Positions 16,141-26,907 of a DNA stretch of 52,403 nt are shown piece after piece. This stretch comes from an uncultured Bacteroidia bacterium (GTDB lineage: Bacteria > Bacteroidota > Bacteroidia > Bacteroidales > Prolixibacteraceae). Location of the stretch: NCBI GenBank assembly GCA_903854235.1, contig CAINVV010000102.1:1-52403 (forward strand), written 5' to 3'. How positions within the stretch are numbered: position 1 is the first letter of the stretch; each line of letters starts with the position of its first letter. The position numbers and the translations under genes are program-made. The notes under the pieces are model-generated. The model was not told where the DNA came from. It did no database searches and saw nothing but the letters and a program-made list of their open reading frames with translations.

Positions 16141-16692
16141 CTATTCTATACTATTATTCCCATATACCAACATGTGAATCGCCCTAAGCCCGTTCACCAG
16201 TTTTTGTCCCCAATACTGTTCGAAATTATTTCTGCATTCCCAAAGGGCTGCCCGCATCACCTCTACGGTACCAATCCGATAGGAGAGGATGAAATCTTTC
16301 AGATCCTGGTAGATATCCGCCACATTCTCGGAAATATTTGCCTCTACATTTGCTTCTCCCAAAGGCATACCGGGTTCAAGAATTTCAGGATAACTGTCAA
16401 ATTCGGCCAGCTTTTTACTTAATTTACCGAGTATGAAATTGTAATCACTTTCCGTGACAAATTTTTCGGGCAACTCGTCGGCATCCTCTTCACTCAAAAC
16501 TGGTAAAAGTGATGCTTTCAGGTACAAAAGCGGAAACATTTTTTGCAATTTTCCCAGGAAATCTTTCCGGGTGAGATCACTCACAGACTCAGTAAAAGCG
16601 CAAAATTCATTGGCAACCGTAGCAAATTCAATCACATTTCTCGAATAAACCACGTCCGAAAAAAGTGATTCATTTATTGATTTTTCTTCCAT
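16141..16692 (-). CDS. DUF5063 domain-containing protein (183 aa)
   Basis: The internal ATG at 16692 is chosen over the longer frame because a TAnnTTTG promoter element lies 26 bp upstream and the resulting start 'MEEKSINESLFSDVVYSRNV' agrees with the usual DUF5063 N-terminus. The protein is soluble, acidic and mainly helical, with 'EFCAFTE' and 'DFLGKLQKMFPLLYLKASLL' near the N-terminus and 'WGQKLVNGLRAIHMLV' at the C-terminus. The family is of unknown function and largely confined to Bacteroidota, where it is often next to an exonuclease gene of the type seen here. There are no catalytic residues to point to. Confidence 0.85.
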   Translation of the reverse strand: MEEKSINESLFSDVVYSRNVIEFATVANEFCAFTESVSDLTRKDFLGKLQKMFPLLYLKASLLPVLSEEDADELPEKFVTESDYNFILGKLSKKLAEFDSYPEILEPGMPLGEANVEANISENVADIYQDLKDFILSYRIGTVEVMRAALWECRNNFEQYWGQKLVNGLRAIHMLVYGNNSIE

Positions 16693-16717
16693 ATTAACGA
16701 CAGAGAATTCTCTCGTG

Positions 16718-16725
16718 CAAAGGTA
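16718..16725 (-). promoter_or_regulatory. Bacteroidota-type -7 promoter element (TACCTTTG)
   Basis: On the - strand this reads TACCTTTG, a full match to the TAnnTTTG -7 consensus of the Bacteroidota housekeeping sigma factor. It lies 26 bp upstream of the DUF5063 start, giving a leader of about 20 nt. No clear TTTG -33 element is seen at the usual spacing. Confidence 0.6.
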
Positions 16726-16875
16726 ATCAAAGTTCGGTGAGTCAGCGATGTTGCGCAAAAAAATGAATACGCGGGTTATTTTGATCAACTTTTACTGGAC
16801 ACCTCCTCAAATCAAACGAATGTACAGTGGTTCTCACTTCAAATTCAGCTCCACAAATTCCCAATTATTGTGCTG

Positions 16876-18780
16876 CTAGTCTTTTAAGACCAACTTATTG
16901 TTGCCGTTCAGTTCAACTATTCCCTGATCCATCAACCACCTTGTCACCCGAAGCGTACTCTTTTCCGTGGCTTCGGCTTCTTCGTACAACTCCCGGATCT
17001 CCCTTGGCCCATCCTGTAACGATTGGAAGATTCTTTGACTGATCGCTGCAAATTCGGCATTCGAAATACCCGATTGATGTTCCCCTTTGCAGACATCACA
17101 CAATCCGCAGGATCTGGATCCAGGTTCCCCAAAATAAGCAAGCAACTGGACACTTCTGCAAACCGATTCCGATTTGGCGTAATCAATAACTGCATCCACC
17201 CGCTTCTGGTAATTGACTTTCCGGTCGTGGTAATTGGTTGCGGAGATGCGGATCCTGTCGGGAGATAAACGCTCTGTCAGCAACTGAACAACTGGGGCCT
17301 CGCGTTTTGGAATGTAGTGGACGATTTTTTGCTGCGAGAGATACTTCAAGTTTTGATAGAGCTCATCGGCCGTCATTTCCAGCCTTCTCGCCAACAAGAT
17401 CTCATCGATTCGGACATACTCGTTGAAAAGGCCGGTATAAGAGCGTAAAAGCATTCCTATCAGCGACTCCAGCGATTTGCTTCCCGTTTCGGTGCGGTAC
17501 AATTCATCCCTGTGCACCAGGAAATAGAGCCTGGACGAATTCTCCGGATCGTCCGTATATTCCAGAAAACCCTCCCTTTCCATCAATTTCAGACTGTGGT
17601 AGACCATTGTGAAGGGAAAGTTGAATTTCCGGGCAAAATCTTCCGGCTGAAAAGTATAAAACCCATATTTACCGGTTCCTACTGCAATTTGCAAGTAATC
17701 ACACAACGCCTGGTAAACAGCCCTGATTCGTTCCTGCTCCGGGAAGGCGTCCGATACCATCTTGTGTAAACGGCGTTTATCCGTCCCGTTGCAAATCAGG
17801 AGGGCTACCGCCCGTTCCCCATCACGACCAGCCCGGCCTGCCTCCTGAAAATAGGCTTCCAGGGAATCAGGCAGATCCGGATGAAGCACAAACCGTACAT
17901 CAGACTTGTCGATGCCCATTCCAAAAGCATTGGTTGCCACCATCACCCGCGAATCCCCCTTCATCCATCGGTTTTGTTTCTCCTTTCGCAAGGCAGAATC
18001 CAGACCCGCGTGGTAGAAATCGGCTGTGACCCCTTGCTGTCTTAGCATTTCAGATATCTCGCGGCATTTTTTCCTGCTTCTGACATAGATGATTCCGGAT
18101 CCCTTCGATTTGGAGACGGTCTCAGACAGATAACCCAGTTTGTCCTCTTTCTGGCGCACCAGGTAGGTCAGATTTTCGCGGACAAAACTCTTTTTGAGAA
18201 GGTTTTTTTGAGGGAAAAGCAATTTATCCTGTATGTCGTCAACCACATCCATCGTGGCGGTGGCTGTCAGCGCCAGCACGGGAACCTTCGGAAAAAACTT
18301 GCGTATTTCAGCAATCTGCAAATAGGAGGGACGAAAATCATACCCCCATTGCGAAATGCAATGGGCCTCATCAACTGCGATCAGATTCAGGTTAAACCGG
18401 ACCAGGTATTCGACAAAATTGGGGGACAAGAGTCGTTCGGGGGAAACATAGAGAAATTTATAATCTCCGTAAACGGCATTGTTGCATGCAATCTCAATTT
18501 CCCTTGTTGACATCCCCGAATAGATAGCCAGGGCTTTGATCCCTTTCGCACGCAAACTGTCAACCTGATCGTTGATGAGGGAGATCAGGGGAGTCACCAC
18601 CAGGCACATCCCCACCGTGGAGAGGGAATAGACCTGGAAGGTAACGGACTTTCCTCCACCGGTTGGCATCAGTCCGAGCGTATCCTTCCCGGCCGCAACA
18701 GCTCGTATGATCTCCTCCTGCAAAGGCCTGAACTGCTGATAACCCCAATATTTTAACAATATTTCACTGTACGTATCCAT
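16876..18780 (-). CDS. recQ: ATP-dependent DNA helicase RecQ (short form)
   Basis: The ATG at 18780 (MDTYSEILLKYWGYQQFRPL) is preferred; an upstream in-frame GTG/TTG-type extension is lysine-rich and not family-like. Motif 0 'GYQQFRPLQEEII', Walker A 'MPTGGGKS', 'VDEAHCIS' (DEAH), 'ATNAFGMGIDK' and 'QEAGRAGRDG' identify RecQ. A zinc-binding RQC cysteine set follows ('CRSVQLLAYFG' and 'CGLCDVCKG'), with a short winged-helix region at the C-terminus. At 634 aa it has no evident HRDC domain, which E. coli RecQ carries. RecQ unwinds DNA 3' to 5' in recombination and replication restart. It diverges from guaB across a 78-bp gap. Confidence 0.92.
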   Translation of the reverse strand: MDTYSEILLKYWGYQQFRPLQEEIIRAVAAGKDTLGLMPTGGGKSVTFQVYSLSTVGMCLVVTPLISLINDQVDSLRAKGIKALAIYSGMSTREIEIACNNAVYGDYKFLYVSPERLLSPNFVEYLVRFNLNLIAVDEAHCISQWGYDFRPSYLQIAEIRKFFPKVPVLALTATATMDVVDDIQDKLLFPQKNLLKKSFVRENLTYLVRQKEDKLGYLSETVSKSKGSGIIYVRSRKKCREISEMLRQQGVTADFYHAGLDSALRKEKQNRWMKGDSRVMVATNAFGMGIDKSDVRFVLHPDLPDSLEAYFQEAGRAGRDGERAVALLICNGTDKRRLHKMVSDAFPEQERIRAVYQALCDYLQIAVGTGKYGFYTFQPEDFARKFNFPFTMVYHSLKLMEREGFLEYTDDPENSSRLYFLVHRDELYRTETGSKSLESLIGMLLRSYTGLFNEYVRIDEILLARRLEMTADELYQNLKYLSQQKIVHYIPKREAPVVQLLTERLSPDRIRISATNYHDRKVNYQKRVDAVIDYAKSESVCRSVQLLAYFGEPGSRSCGLCDVCKGEHQSGISNAEFAAISQRIFQSLQDGPREIRELYEEAEATEKSTLRVTRWLMDQGIVELNGNNKLVLKD

Positions 18781-18786
18781 CGTTAA

Positions 18787-20331
<1,545 letters not shown>

Positions 20332-20431
20332 CAAAGGCTGCCACCAACCCGTCAGGGTCTGAACGAAAATGGCCATCCGGAATCAACGATCCTTTTCCCG
20401 ATTGCATCCTATTACCATCGAACTAGTTGTT

Positions 20432-21319
20432 ATGCGAATCAGAGGACCCATTTACCTTCTTCAACCTTACGCGTGGATACTCCTGCTCTGGGCAGTGGTT
20501 GCCCTTGCGGGATGCCGCTACCTGAACCGTTCGGCAGACGAAGTATATGTGGCGAAGGTGGATGACAAGGTTTACCTGCTCAAAGATCTCCGTTCCCAGT
20601 TACCTACCGGAATGACCAAGGCAGACAGTCTCGCCAGAGTCAACGACATTCTGACCCGTTGGGTGAAGAAGGAGTTGTTGCTGAAGGTAGTAGAAGAAAA
20701 CCTGGATGCCAACCAGCGTGACCTTTCCAAAGAACTGGAGGAATATGGAAATGCCCTGCTGATTCACAGGTACCAACAACAACTTCTCAGCCAAAAATTG
20801 GACACCGTTCTCACACAGGAGGACATTCACCGCTATTACGACAATCATCCCGAAAAATTCACCCTCGATTACAACATCGTCAAAGCGGTCTATGTCGAAA
20901 TTCCGAAAAATGTGGCCAAAGCCGATCAGATCAAACGCTGGATGTCGGAGAACAGTCCCCGTTCGATGAGTGAACTGGAGACCTACAGTTTTCAATATGC
21001 TTCCAAATTTGACCATTTCAACAACGAATGGGTAGATTTAAACAGCATTTTGTCACGCATCCCAGGGGTAAAAGAACCTCCGGAACAGATGCTTAAAAAT
21101 TCTAAGCTACAGCAATTCAATGACTTAAATAACTCATACTTTCTGCTTGTCAACGATTACATCCTGGCAGGAGAAAAAGCTCCCTTCGATTTCGTAAAGG
21201 ATCGGATAGAAAGTTTAATTTTGAACACCCGAAAAATGGAATTCCTTCAGGATCTCGAAAAAAATATCTACGAGAAAGGGAAGCGGGAAAACAGGTTTAT
21301 CATCAAGGAACTCAAATAA
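20432..21319 (+). CDS. SurA/PpiC-like lipoprotein, lacking a clear isomerase domain
   Basis: The ATG at 20432 gives a signal peptide with the lipobox LAGC and acylation at C28; the earlier in-frame ATG at 20369 would bury this signal. The mature protein is ~268 aa, starts 'YVAKVDDKVYLLKDLRSQLP', and continues with 'WVKKELLLKVVEENL', a SurA-type N-terminal chaperone layout. The parvulin signature block (GG-ML--V) is missing in the following part; 'FTLDYNIVKAVYVEIPKN' is only a relic of it. It therefore resembles a periplasmic chaperone for outer-membrane proteins. The next gene, 12 bp away, encodes a full SurA, so the pair is probably translated together in envelope biogenesis. Confidence 0.8.
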   Translation: MRIRGPIYLLQPYAWILLLWAVVALAGCRYLNRSADEVYVAKVDDKVYLLKDLRSQLPTGMTKADSLARVNDILTRWVKKELLLKVVEENLDANQRDLSKELEEYGNALLIHRYQQQLLSQKLDTVLTQEDIHRYYDNHPEKFTLDYNIVKAVYVEIPKNVAKADQIKRWMSENSPRSMSELETYSFQYASKFDHFNNEWVDLNSILSRIPGVKEPPEQMLKNSKLQQFNDLNNSYFLLVNDYILAGEKAPFDFVKDRIESLILNTRKMEFLQDLEKNIYEKGKRENRFIIKELK

Positions 21320-21331
21320 GTAGAAACACAT

Positions 21332-22687
21332 ATGTCAAAAAATTTCATCAAAAGCATGCTGGTTGCAGGACTCATCCTGGGAATTTCAGTGGTATCCAAG
21401 GCCCAGGACAAAGTGGTAGACCAGATTGTGGCCATTGTCGGAAGTAATCCGATCCTGAAATCTGATATCGAATCACAGGCGATCCAACAACAGGCGCAGG
21501 GACAAACTTCAGAAGGGGACATGAAATGTGAAATCCTGGAGAGCCTGCTCGAACAAAAATTGTTGCTGGCGGAAGCAGAGCTCGATACCAATATCGTGGT
21601 AACTGACAACCAGATCAACCAAAACATGGACCGAAGGATGAAATATTTCATCGAAAACATCGGCTCCGAGAAAGAGGTAGAGAAATATTTCAACAAATCG
21701 ATCAATCAGCTCAAATCAGAGATGAGCGACATGATCAAGGAGCAATTGAAAACAGAGCAGATGCAGACCAAAATATCCAAGAATGTGACAACGACTCCTT
21801 CCGAGGTTCGTACCTACTTCCGTGGATTGGCCAAGGATAAAATTCCGATGATCGGTTCCCAGATGGAATATGCTCAGATCACCGTTTTGCCTGTCGTCAC
21901 AGAACAGGAAGATATGGAAGTTAAGAGCAAGCTGAGGGAATTCAAACGCAGGGTAGAGAACGGGGAAAATTTCGCTACACTGGCAGTGCTCTATTCAGAA
22001 GACCCAGGTTCTGCAAGAAATGGCGGGGAGATGGATTACGTGGGCCGTGCCCAGCTGGATCCTGCCTTTGCCACGGAAGCTTTTAACCTGAAGGTAGGTG
22101 CTGTATCGAAAGTGGTCAGAAGTGAATTTGGCTACCACATCATTCAGCTCATCGACAAAAGAGGAGAAAAAATAAAATGCCGCCACATCCTTATTCGTCC
22201 CAAAGTGGATCCCAAGGAGTTGGCCATATCACAAAGCCGAGCCGATAGCATCGTCCAGTTCATTCAAAAGAAATCCATCAGCTGGGAACAAGCGGCCTAT
22301 CTTTACTCATCCGATAAAAATACCCGCAACAACGGTGGACTTGTTACCTCTCAAAAAACGGGATCGTCTAAATTCCAGATGGAAGAACTTGACCCGGATG
22401 TCAGCAAGTTGCTTCCGAACCTGAAGGTTGGCGATATTTCACAACCCGTGCTGGCCATCGACGACAAACAGAGACAGGTATACAAAATACTGAAATTGAT
22501 CTCAAAAACCAGCGCCCATGCTGCCAACTTGCAGGAAGATTACCAGCATCTGAGTGAGATTTTTCTCGAAAAAAAGAAGGAAAATACCTACCGTGAATGG
22601 ATTGCAAAGCAGCAGGCAAAGACCTACATCCACATTGACGACACCTATGCCAATTGCAATTTCAAATTAAAATCCTGGAAAAAATAA
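21332..22687 (+). CDS. surA: Periplasmic peptidyl-prolyl isomerase/chaperone SurA
   Basis: A signal peptide (cleaved after 'VVSKAQ', residue ~24) is followed by the SurA N-terminal chaperone region 'VDQIVAIVGSNPILKSDIE' and two parvulin (rotamase) domains. The first, about residues 170-280, has 'LAVLYSEDPGSARNGGEMDYV' split across the typical loop and 'SEFGYHIIQLIDKR'. The second, about residues 283-390, begins 'CRHILIRPKV' and contains 'YSSDKNTRNNGGLV'. The protein escorts unfolded outer-membrane proteins across the periplasm. At 451 aa it matches the usual length. It follows the SurA-like lipoprotein by 12 bp and precedes the OstA-like gene by 52 bp. Confidence 0.92.
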   Translation: MSKNFIKSMLVAGLILGISVVSKAQDKVVDQIVAIVGSNPILKSDIESQAIQQQAQGQTSEGDMKCEILESLLEQKLLLAEAELDTNIVVTDNQINQNMDRRMKYFIENIGSEKEVEKYFNKSINQLKSEMSDMIKEQLKTEQMQTKISKNVTTTPSEVRTYFRGLAKDKIPMIGSQMEYAQITVLPVVTEQEDMEVKSKLREFKRRVENGENFATLAVLYSEDPGSARNGGEMDYVGRAQLDPAFATEAFNLKVGAVSKVVRSEFGYHIIQLIDKRGEKIKCRHILIRPKVDPKELAISQSRADSIVQFIQKKSISWEQAAYLYSSDKNTRNNGGLVTSQKTGSSKFQMEELDPDVSKLLPNLKVGDISQPVLAIDDKQRQVYKILKLISKTSAHAANLQEDYQHLSEIFLEKKKENTYREWIAKQQAKTYIHIDDTYANCNFKLKSWKK

Positions 22688-22739
22688 AAAAGCCGAACCC
22701 ATCCTGTACGACGTCTCAATTGCTTCGTAACCTTACGTT

Positions 22740-24890
22740 ATGAGAATTCCCAAAATAGGATACTGCCTGATGTTCTTTCTGCTGCTGATCGTAGCATTTC
22801 ACGTGGTGTCAGGTTCTTTGCCCCAAACCGAAACAAAAAAGCGTCGGATCGAACTGCTTTGGGCAGATGTGACAGCACACGACAACAAAATCAATGCCTA
22901 TGCAAACAGGTTTTTAGGCAACGTCAGGTTTAGCCAGAACAATGTTTTACTCGACTGCGACAGCGCCTATTTTTACACCGACAGCAACAAGGTGGATGCC
23001 TTCGGCCGCGTACACATCATCCAGGGGGATACCCTCAATCTATGGGGAGACAGGATCAAGTACGATGGGAACAGCCGGATCGCCAAAGTCAAGGGAAATG
23101 TCAAACTTGTCAACAAGTCCATTACACTCACTACCGACGAACTTATTTTCGACTTAAAGGAAAATGTAGGGAACTATCATACCTGGGGAAAAATAGTCGA
23201 TACCTCCAATGTGCTCATCAGTAAAATAGGTCGCTATTACTCCAACGAAGATCTCTTCTTCTTCAAAGATTCCGTCAAGGTCACCAACAAGGATTTCATC
23301 CTGACTGCCGATACCCTGAAGTACAACAGCAAAACGGAAAGGGTCTTCATCGTTGGGCCTACCCACATCGTCGGAACCACCAAACAGGGAACGCTCTATT
23401 CCGAAAAAGGGTGGTATGATACACGAACCAACATTGCGGAGCTATACAAAGCCTCCAGAATTTTCGGCAAGGAACAATCCCTTCAGGGGGATACCATCTT
23501 CTATGCCAGAAAGGACGGAACTGGAAGAGCCCGCAGCCGGGTCAAACTTTCGGATACGACCAACCACATTCAGATCATAGGCAGGAAGGGAACCTACAAC
23601 GAGAAAACCAAAATCGCGTTCGTGACGGATTCCGCCATTTTTATGCAGTTTTCAAAAAAAGACACCCTGTTCCTCCACGCAGATACTTTGAAATCCGTTC
23701 CTGACCTGAGCAAAAAAGAGTTACTGAAAAAATTAGCTGTTCCTTCCCTGGTGGCAAAAAAAACAGCTCAGGCTAAAACAGACAGCACCAAGGGAAAATC
23801 TACCGGAAAAGCATTGCAGGAGGGATTGATTGCTGAAAAGAAGGATTCGTTGCATGTTGGGAAAGAGAGCATTAATATCTCGCAAACAACCGTCAAAATG
23901 GCCGTACAGGCCACCTCGAATGCGAAAGAATTACCCGATAGTACAAAGGCCGCTGCAGAGCCATCCATCATGGCCACTGCAAAAGCTGCCATTCAGGAGG
24001 TCGTCCGGGCAGTTGCTGATCCCGGCAAACCGACCGGATTAGTTCCACCTTCAAAAGACATGCCTTTGCCAGTTGATTCGTTGAAAAAAGCCGTGATTTC
24101 ACTCACTAAGGCACTAAATGTCAAAAGGATAATTCCCACTGGAGACTCCCTCCTTGCGGCCATGGATACCGCCAGGGTTCATGCAAAATTTGCGCTCCTG
24201 GCCAAAGAAAAATATCCCGTCAAGGATTCTATCCATAGTGGGAAAGATACTTTGAAAGGGAAAGACGACAACGACAAAAAAATATTCATGGCGTATTACC
24301 ATGTCCGATTCTACAAAAAAGACCTGCAGGGAATTTGTGACTCGCTCTCCTACCAGATGAAGGATTCAGTGATGCGTCTTTACACAGATCCGGTACTCTG
24401 GTCTGAAGAGCACCAAATGTCTGCAGACAAAATAGAATACAGACCACACACTCCCGGTCCCGACATCGCCAGAATGGATAACAATGGATTTATCATTTCC
24501 AGGGAGGATTCGATCAAATTCAACCAGATATCTGGAAAAGTACTGATCGGATACATTTACAACAATACCCTGAAGAACATCGAAGTAAATGGGAATGCCA
24601 TCACCTTGTACTATCTGAAAAACAAGAACCACTATTCGGGTATGAACAAACTGGAAAGCAGCAAAATCAACGTATATCTACTGAATAGCAAAATTGACAG
24701 CATCACCTTTTTCCCAAAGCCGGAAGGAAGAACCATTCCCATGACAGAATTAACTCCGGAAGATGCAATGCTGAAAGGATTTATCTGGAGAGAACTCGAA
24801 AGACCCAGAAACCGTTTTGACCTGCTCCCACTCAACGAAAAGCGCAAAAAAATAGCAGGTCCTGAAAAGAAACCTGCATCCAAAAAATAA
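22740..24890 (+). CDS. OstA/LptA-like LPS-transport protein (716 aa)
   Basis: After a signal sequence (residues ~1-28) comes an OstA-fold region with 'GNVRFSQNNVLLDCDSAYFY', 'DAFGRVHIIQGDTLNLWGD' and 'KVKGNVKLVNKSITLTTDEL', repeated strand blocks of the LptA/OstA beta-jellyroll. This fold binds lipopolysaccharide on its way to the outer membrane. A charged, Ala/Lys/Thr-rich low-complexity segment at about residues 320-510 interrupts the fold before a second beta-rich part starting 'IFMAYYHVRFYKKDLQG'. Proteins of this size are a Bacteroidota variant of LptA; the E. coli protein has only ~185 aa. The neighbours are SurA and a SurA-like lipoprotein, consistent with an outer-membrane assembly locus. 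Confidence 0.85.
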   Translation: MRIPKIGYCLMFFLLLIVAFHVVSGSLPQTETKKRRIELLWADVTAHDNKINAYANRFLGNVRFSQNNVLLDCDSAYFYTDSNKVDAFGRVHIIQGDTLNLWGDRIKYDGNSRIAKVKGNVKLVNKSITLTTDELIFDLKENVGNYHTWGKIVDTSNVLISKIGRYYSNEDLFFFKDSVKVTNKDFILTADTLKYNSKTERVFIVGPTHIVGTTKQGTLYSEKGWYDTRTNIAELYKASRIFGKEQSLQGDTIFYARKDGTGRARSRVKLSDTTNHIQIIGRKGTYNEKTKIAFVTDSAIFMQFSKKDTLFLHADTLKSVPDLSKKELLKKLAVPSLVAKKTAQAKTDSTKGKSTGKALQEGLIAEKKDSLHVGKESINISQTTVKMAVQATSNAKELPDSTKAAAEPSIMATAKAAIQEVVRAVADPGKPTGLVPPSKDMPLPVDSLKKAVISLTKALNVKRIIPTGDSLLAAMDTARVHAKFALLAKEKYPVKDSIHSGKDTLKGKDDNDKKIFMAYYHVRFYKKDLQGICDSLSYQMKDSVMRLYTDPVLWSEEHQMSADKIEYRPHTPGPDIARMDNNGFIISREDSIKFNQISGKVLIGYIYNNTLKNIEVNGNAITLYYLKNKNHYSGMNKLESSKINVYLLNSKIDSITFFPKPEGRTIPMTELTPEDAMLKGFIWRELERPRNRFDLLPLNEKRKKIAGPEKKPASKK

Positions 24891-24905
24891 GAAAATCCCT
24901 AATTT

Positions 24906-25127
24906 TCAGTATTCATCTTCGTTGAAGAAAAAGTCATCCTTGCTCGGATAATCCGGCCAGATATCCTCAATAGATTCATAAATTTCACCCTCATCTTCCA
25001 TCTCCTGCAAATTTTCAATCACTTCGAGCGGAGCACCTGAACGAATCGCAAAATCGATCAGTTCATCTTTGGTTGCAGGCCAGGGAGCATCCTCTAATTT
25101 TGAAGCCAATTCCAGTGTCCAATACAT
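24906..25127 (-). CDS. DUF2795 domain-containing protein (73 aa)
   Basis: This small acidic protein begins 'MYWTLELASKLEDAPWPATK' and contains 'DELIDFAIRSGAPLEVIENL', the DUF2795 core, followed by a very acidic tail ending 'FFFNEDEY'. Members are ~70 aa and have no assigned biochemical role. The gene is convergent with the OstA-like gene (15 bp between the stops) and lies 82 bp downstream of the cobalamin adenosyltransferase gene, both on the - strand. Confidence 0.88.
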   Translation of the reverse strand: MYWTLELASKLEDAPWPATKDELIDFAIRSGAPLEVIENLQEMEDEGEIYESIEDIWPDYPSKDDFFFNEDEY

Positions 25128-25209
25128 ATTATGTTAATTTAGATTATTGTTCAACGGTTTTGCGATGATACTATTTTTTTATGAGAATAAAAATAAATAG
25201 AGATAAATT

Positions 25210-25755
25210 TTACGGTAACCATTGAACTTCATTAATTCCTTCATCTGCAGCTATTTTGCGAGACAATACAAATAAGTAGTCGGAAAGCCTGTTGAGGTAA
25301 CGGATCAATTCGGCAGGAACGCCAACCTCTTTTGCCAGCATACAAACTCTTCTTTCGGCCCTTCTGCAAACGGTTCTGGCCAAATGGCAATAGGAAACTG
25401 CATTGCTTCCACCCGGAAGTACAAAATGCTCCATGGGAGGCAGCAGATCGAGTATTCGGTCCATCTCGCGCTCCAGTTTGGTGATTTCCACCGGATTCAG
25501 CGCCAACTTCTCAGTCAGGTCTGCTCTTGTACCATCCGAGGCAAGCCTCGCACCGATGATGAAAAGATTATTCTGGACCGAAAGCAATAATTCGTTTGTA
25601 GGCTCATCGACCTGCTGTGACCGTATCAATCCAAGCCAGCTGTTCAGTTCGTCGATGGTCCCGTAGGATTCAAGCCGTAAATCATATTTCTCTACCCTGG
25701 TTCCTCCTATCAGTCCGGAAGTTCCATCATCCCCTGTTTTGGTATAAACTCTCAT
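25210..25755 (-). CDS. Cob(I)alamin adenosyltransferase, PduO/MMAB type
   Basis: The enzyme attaches the adenosyl group of ATP to cob(I)alamin, making coenzyme B12 in the cytoplasm. The N-terminal ATP-binding motif 'YTKTGDDGTSGLIGG' and the C-terminal blocks 'CRRAERRVCMLAKE' and 'LIRYLNRLSDYLFVLSR' are diagnostic for the PduO-type family, a trimeric five-helix bundle. The length of 181 aa is standard for a single-domain member. No cobalamin riboswitch (B12 box) is visible upstream. The 211-bp gap before the ABC ATPase gene is C/T-rich with repeated 'CTTAGTCTTC/CTCCCAGTC'-like words but no gene. Confidence 0.93.
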   Translation of the reverse strand: MRVYTKTGDDGTSGLIGGTRVEKYDLRLESYGTIDELNSWLGLIRSQQVDEPTNELLLSVQNNLFIIGARLASDGTRADLTEKLALNPVEITKLEREMDRILDLLPPMEHFVLPGGSNAVSYCHLARTVCRRAERRVCMLAKEVGVPAELIRYLNRLSDYLFVLSRKIAADEGINEVQWLP

Positions 25756-25966
25756 GAATATATAAATATTAAGCCGTTGGCTGGTAGCGCTAAAGGGTCA
25801 GGTTCAATGACAAGCCAAAAGTGGTCCGGACTTGGACTCCATCCAGGGATCGGTCTCTTTATCCAATATTCCTATTCTCATCCCCTCTTAGTCTTCCAAG
25901 TTCTTCACGCTTCACTTTTAGTTCTTCACTTGTCTCCCAGTCTTCCCCTCTTTTCTTCCTTCTACG

Positions 25967-26665
25967 CTAATAAACAGGATTTGGATTCATATAATCGTGT
26001 TCAACAACCCCGTCTTTCAATTTAATGATCCGGTAAGCGTGACGGGCAATATCTTCCTCGTGGGTAACCAGGATTATAGTGTTCCCGTGTGAGTGTATGT
26101 CGGCAAAGAGTTTCATGATCTCCTCCGAAGTTTTGGAGTCGAGGTTCCCGGTAGGTTCATCCGCAAGTAGAATGGAAGGGGTGTTGACAAGTGCCCTTGC
26201 GACAGCCACACGCTGGCGTTGTCCACCAGATAGTTCATTGGGTTTGTGCTCCATCCGGTCTTCTAGTCCGACATTCACCAGGTGAGTGGTGGCGATCTCT
26301 TCGCGTCTGGTTTTGCCTACACCTGCATAGATCAGGGGAAGCATCACATTTTCAAGAGCTGAATACCTGGGTAAAAGATTAAAAGTTTGAAAAACAAAGC
26401 CGATTTCCGTGTTGCGAATCTCTGCAAGCCGGTCGTCGTCCATCATGCTGACATCTTTGTCGTTCAATTGGTAGTGGCCGGATGTTGGTGTATCCAAACA
26501 ACCGATGATGTTCATCAGGGTCGATTTACCCGATCCGGAGGCTCCCATAATGGCCACATATTCGCCTCGCTTAATATCCAGCGTTATCTTCCTGAGTGCC
26601 CTGACAACCTGAGTGCCAACCTGATAATTCTTGACGATATCATTTAATCTGATCACATTTTCCAT
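25967..26665 (-). CDS. ABC transporter ATP-binding protein, MacB/LolD type
   Basis: This 232-aa nucleotide-binding subunit has Walker A 'GASGSGKST', a Q-loop '[18 protein letters not shown]', the ABC signature '[15 protein letters not shown]', Walker B 'ILLADEPTG' followed by 'NLDS' and the H-loop 'LVTHE'. The 'TFNLL' Q-loop and '[12 protein letters not shown]' D-loop are typical of the MacB/LolD/FtsE group. These drive mechanotransmission-type exporters for lipoproteins, antibiotics or other envelope substrates. No permease is encoded beside it, so its partner lies elsewhere. A good TAnnTTTG element lies 20 bp upstream. Confidence 0.92.
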   Translation of the reverse strand: MENVIRLNDIVKNYQVGTQVVRALRKITLDIKRGEYVAIMGASGSGKSTLMNIIGCLDTPTSGHYQLNDKDVSMMDDDRLAEIRNTEIGFVFQTFNLLPRYSALENVMLPLIYAGVGKTRREEIATTHLVNVGLEDRMEHKPNELSGGQRQRVAVARALVNTPSILLADEPTGNLDSKTSEEIMKLFADIHSHGNTIILVTHEEDIARHAYRIIKLKDGVVEHDYMNPNPVY

Positions 26666-26684
26666 CAGAAACGTTTTAGTCTTA

Positions 26685-26692
26685 CAAACTTA
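26685..26692 (-). promoter_or_regulatory. Bacteroidota-type -7 promoter element (TAAGTTTG)
   Basis: On the - strand this reads TAAGTTTG and lies 20 bp upstream of the ABC ATPase ATG at 26665, predicting a leader of ~13 nt. No TTTG -33 box is seen at the usual spacing. Confidence 0.5.
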
Positions 26693-26856
26693 AGTGAAAT
26701 TATTCGGGTTTGGTGGGTTCCCGCCAACTTCTTTGAAGGAAAAACAATATTCTTCCCTGATTCCTCTTGCGTATGACGAATATCTGATCAAATCTATCCG
26801 AAGTAGATGAAACGTATATCCTCTGGAATTTGATCGGGCAAGAACCCTCCTTTTCG

Positions 26857-26864
26857 TATCTTTG
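26857..26864 (+). promoter_or_regulatory. Bacteroidota-type promoter (TATCTTTG with TTTG upstream)
   Basis: TATCTTTG fits TAnnTTTG; a TTTG lies at 26829-26832, 24 bp upstream, slightly further than the usual ~19-20 bp. It precedes the lipoprotein gene start at 26908 by 43 bp. Confidence 0.55.
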
Positions 26865-26907
26865 TAAATTCAACAATTTCAGACTTCCTAAAATTGAGAA
26901 TAAATTC

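Noticed and set aside
25756-25966. Possible cobalamin riboswitch upstream of the adenosyltransferase
   Set aside because: No B12-box-like sequence or multi-stem structure is visible; the gap is C/T-rich with simple repeats.
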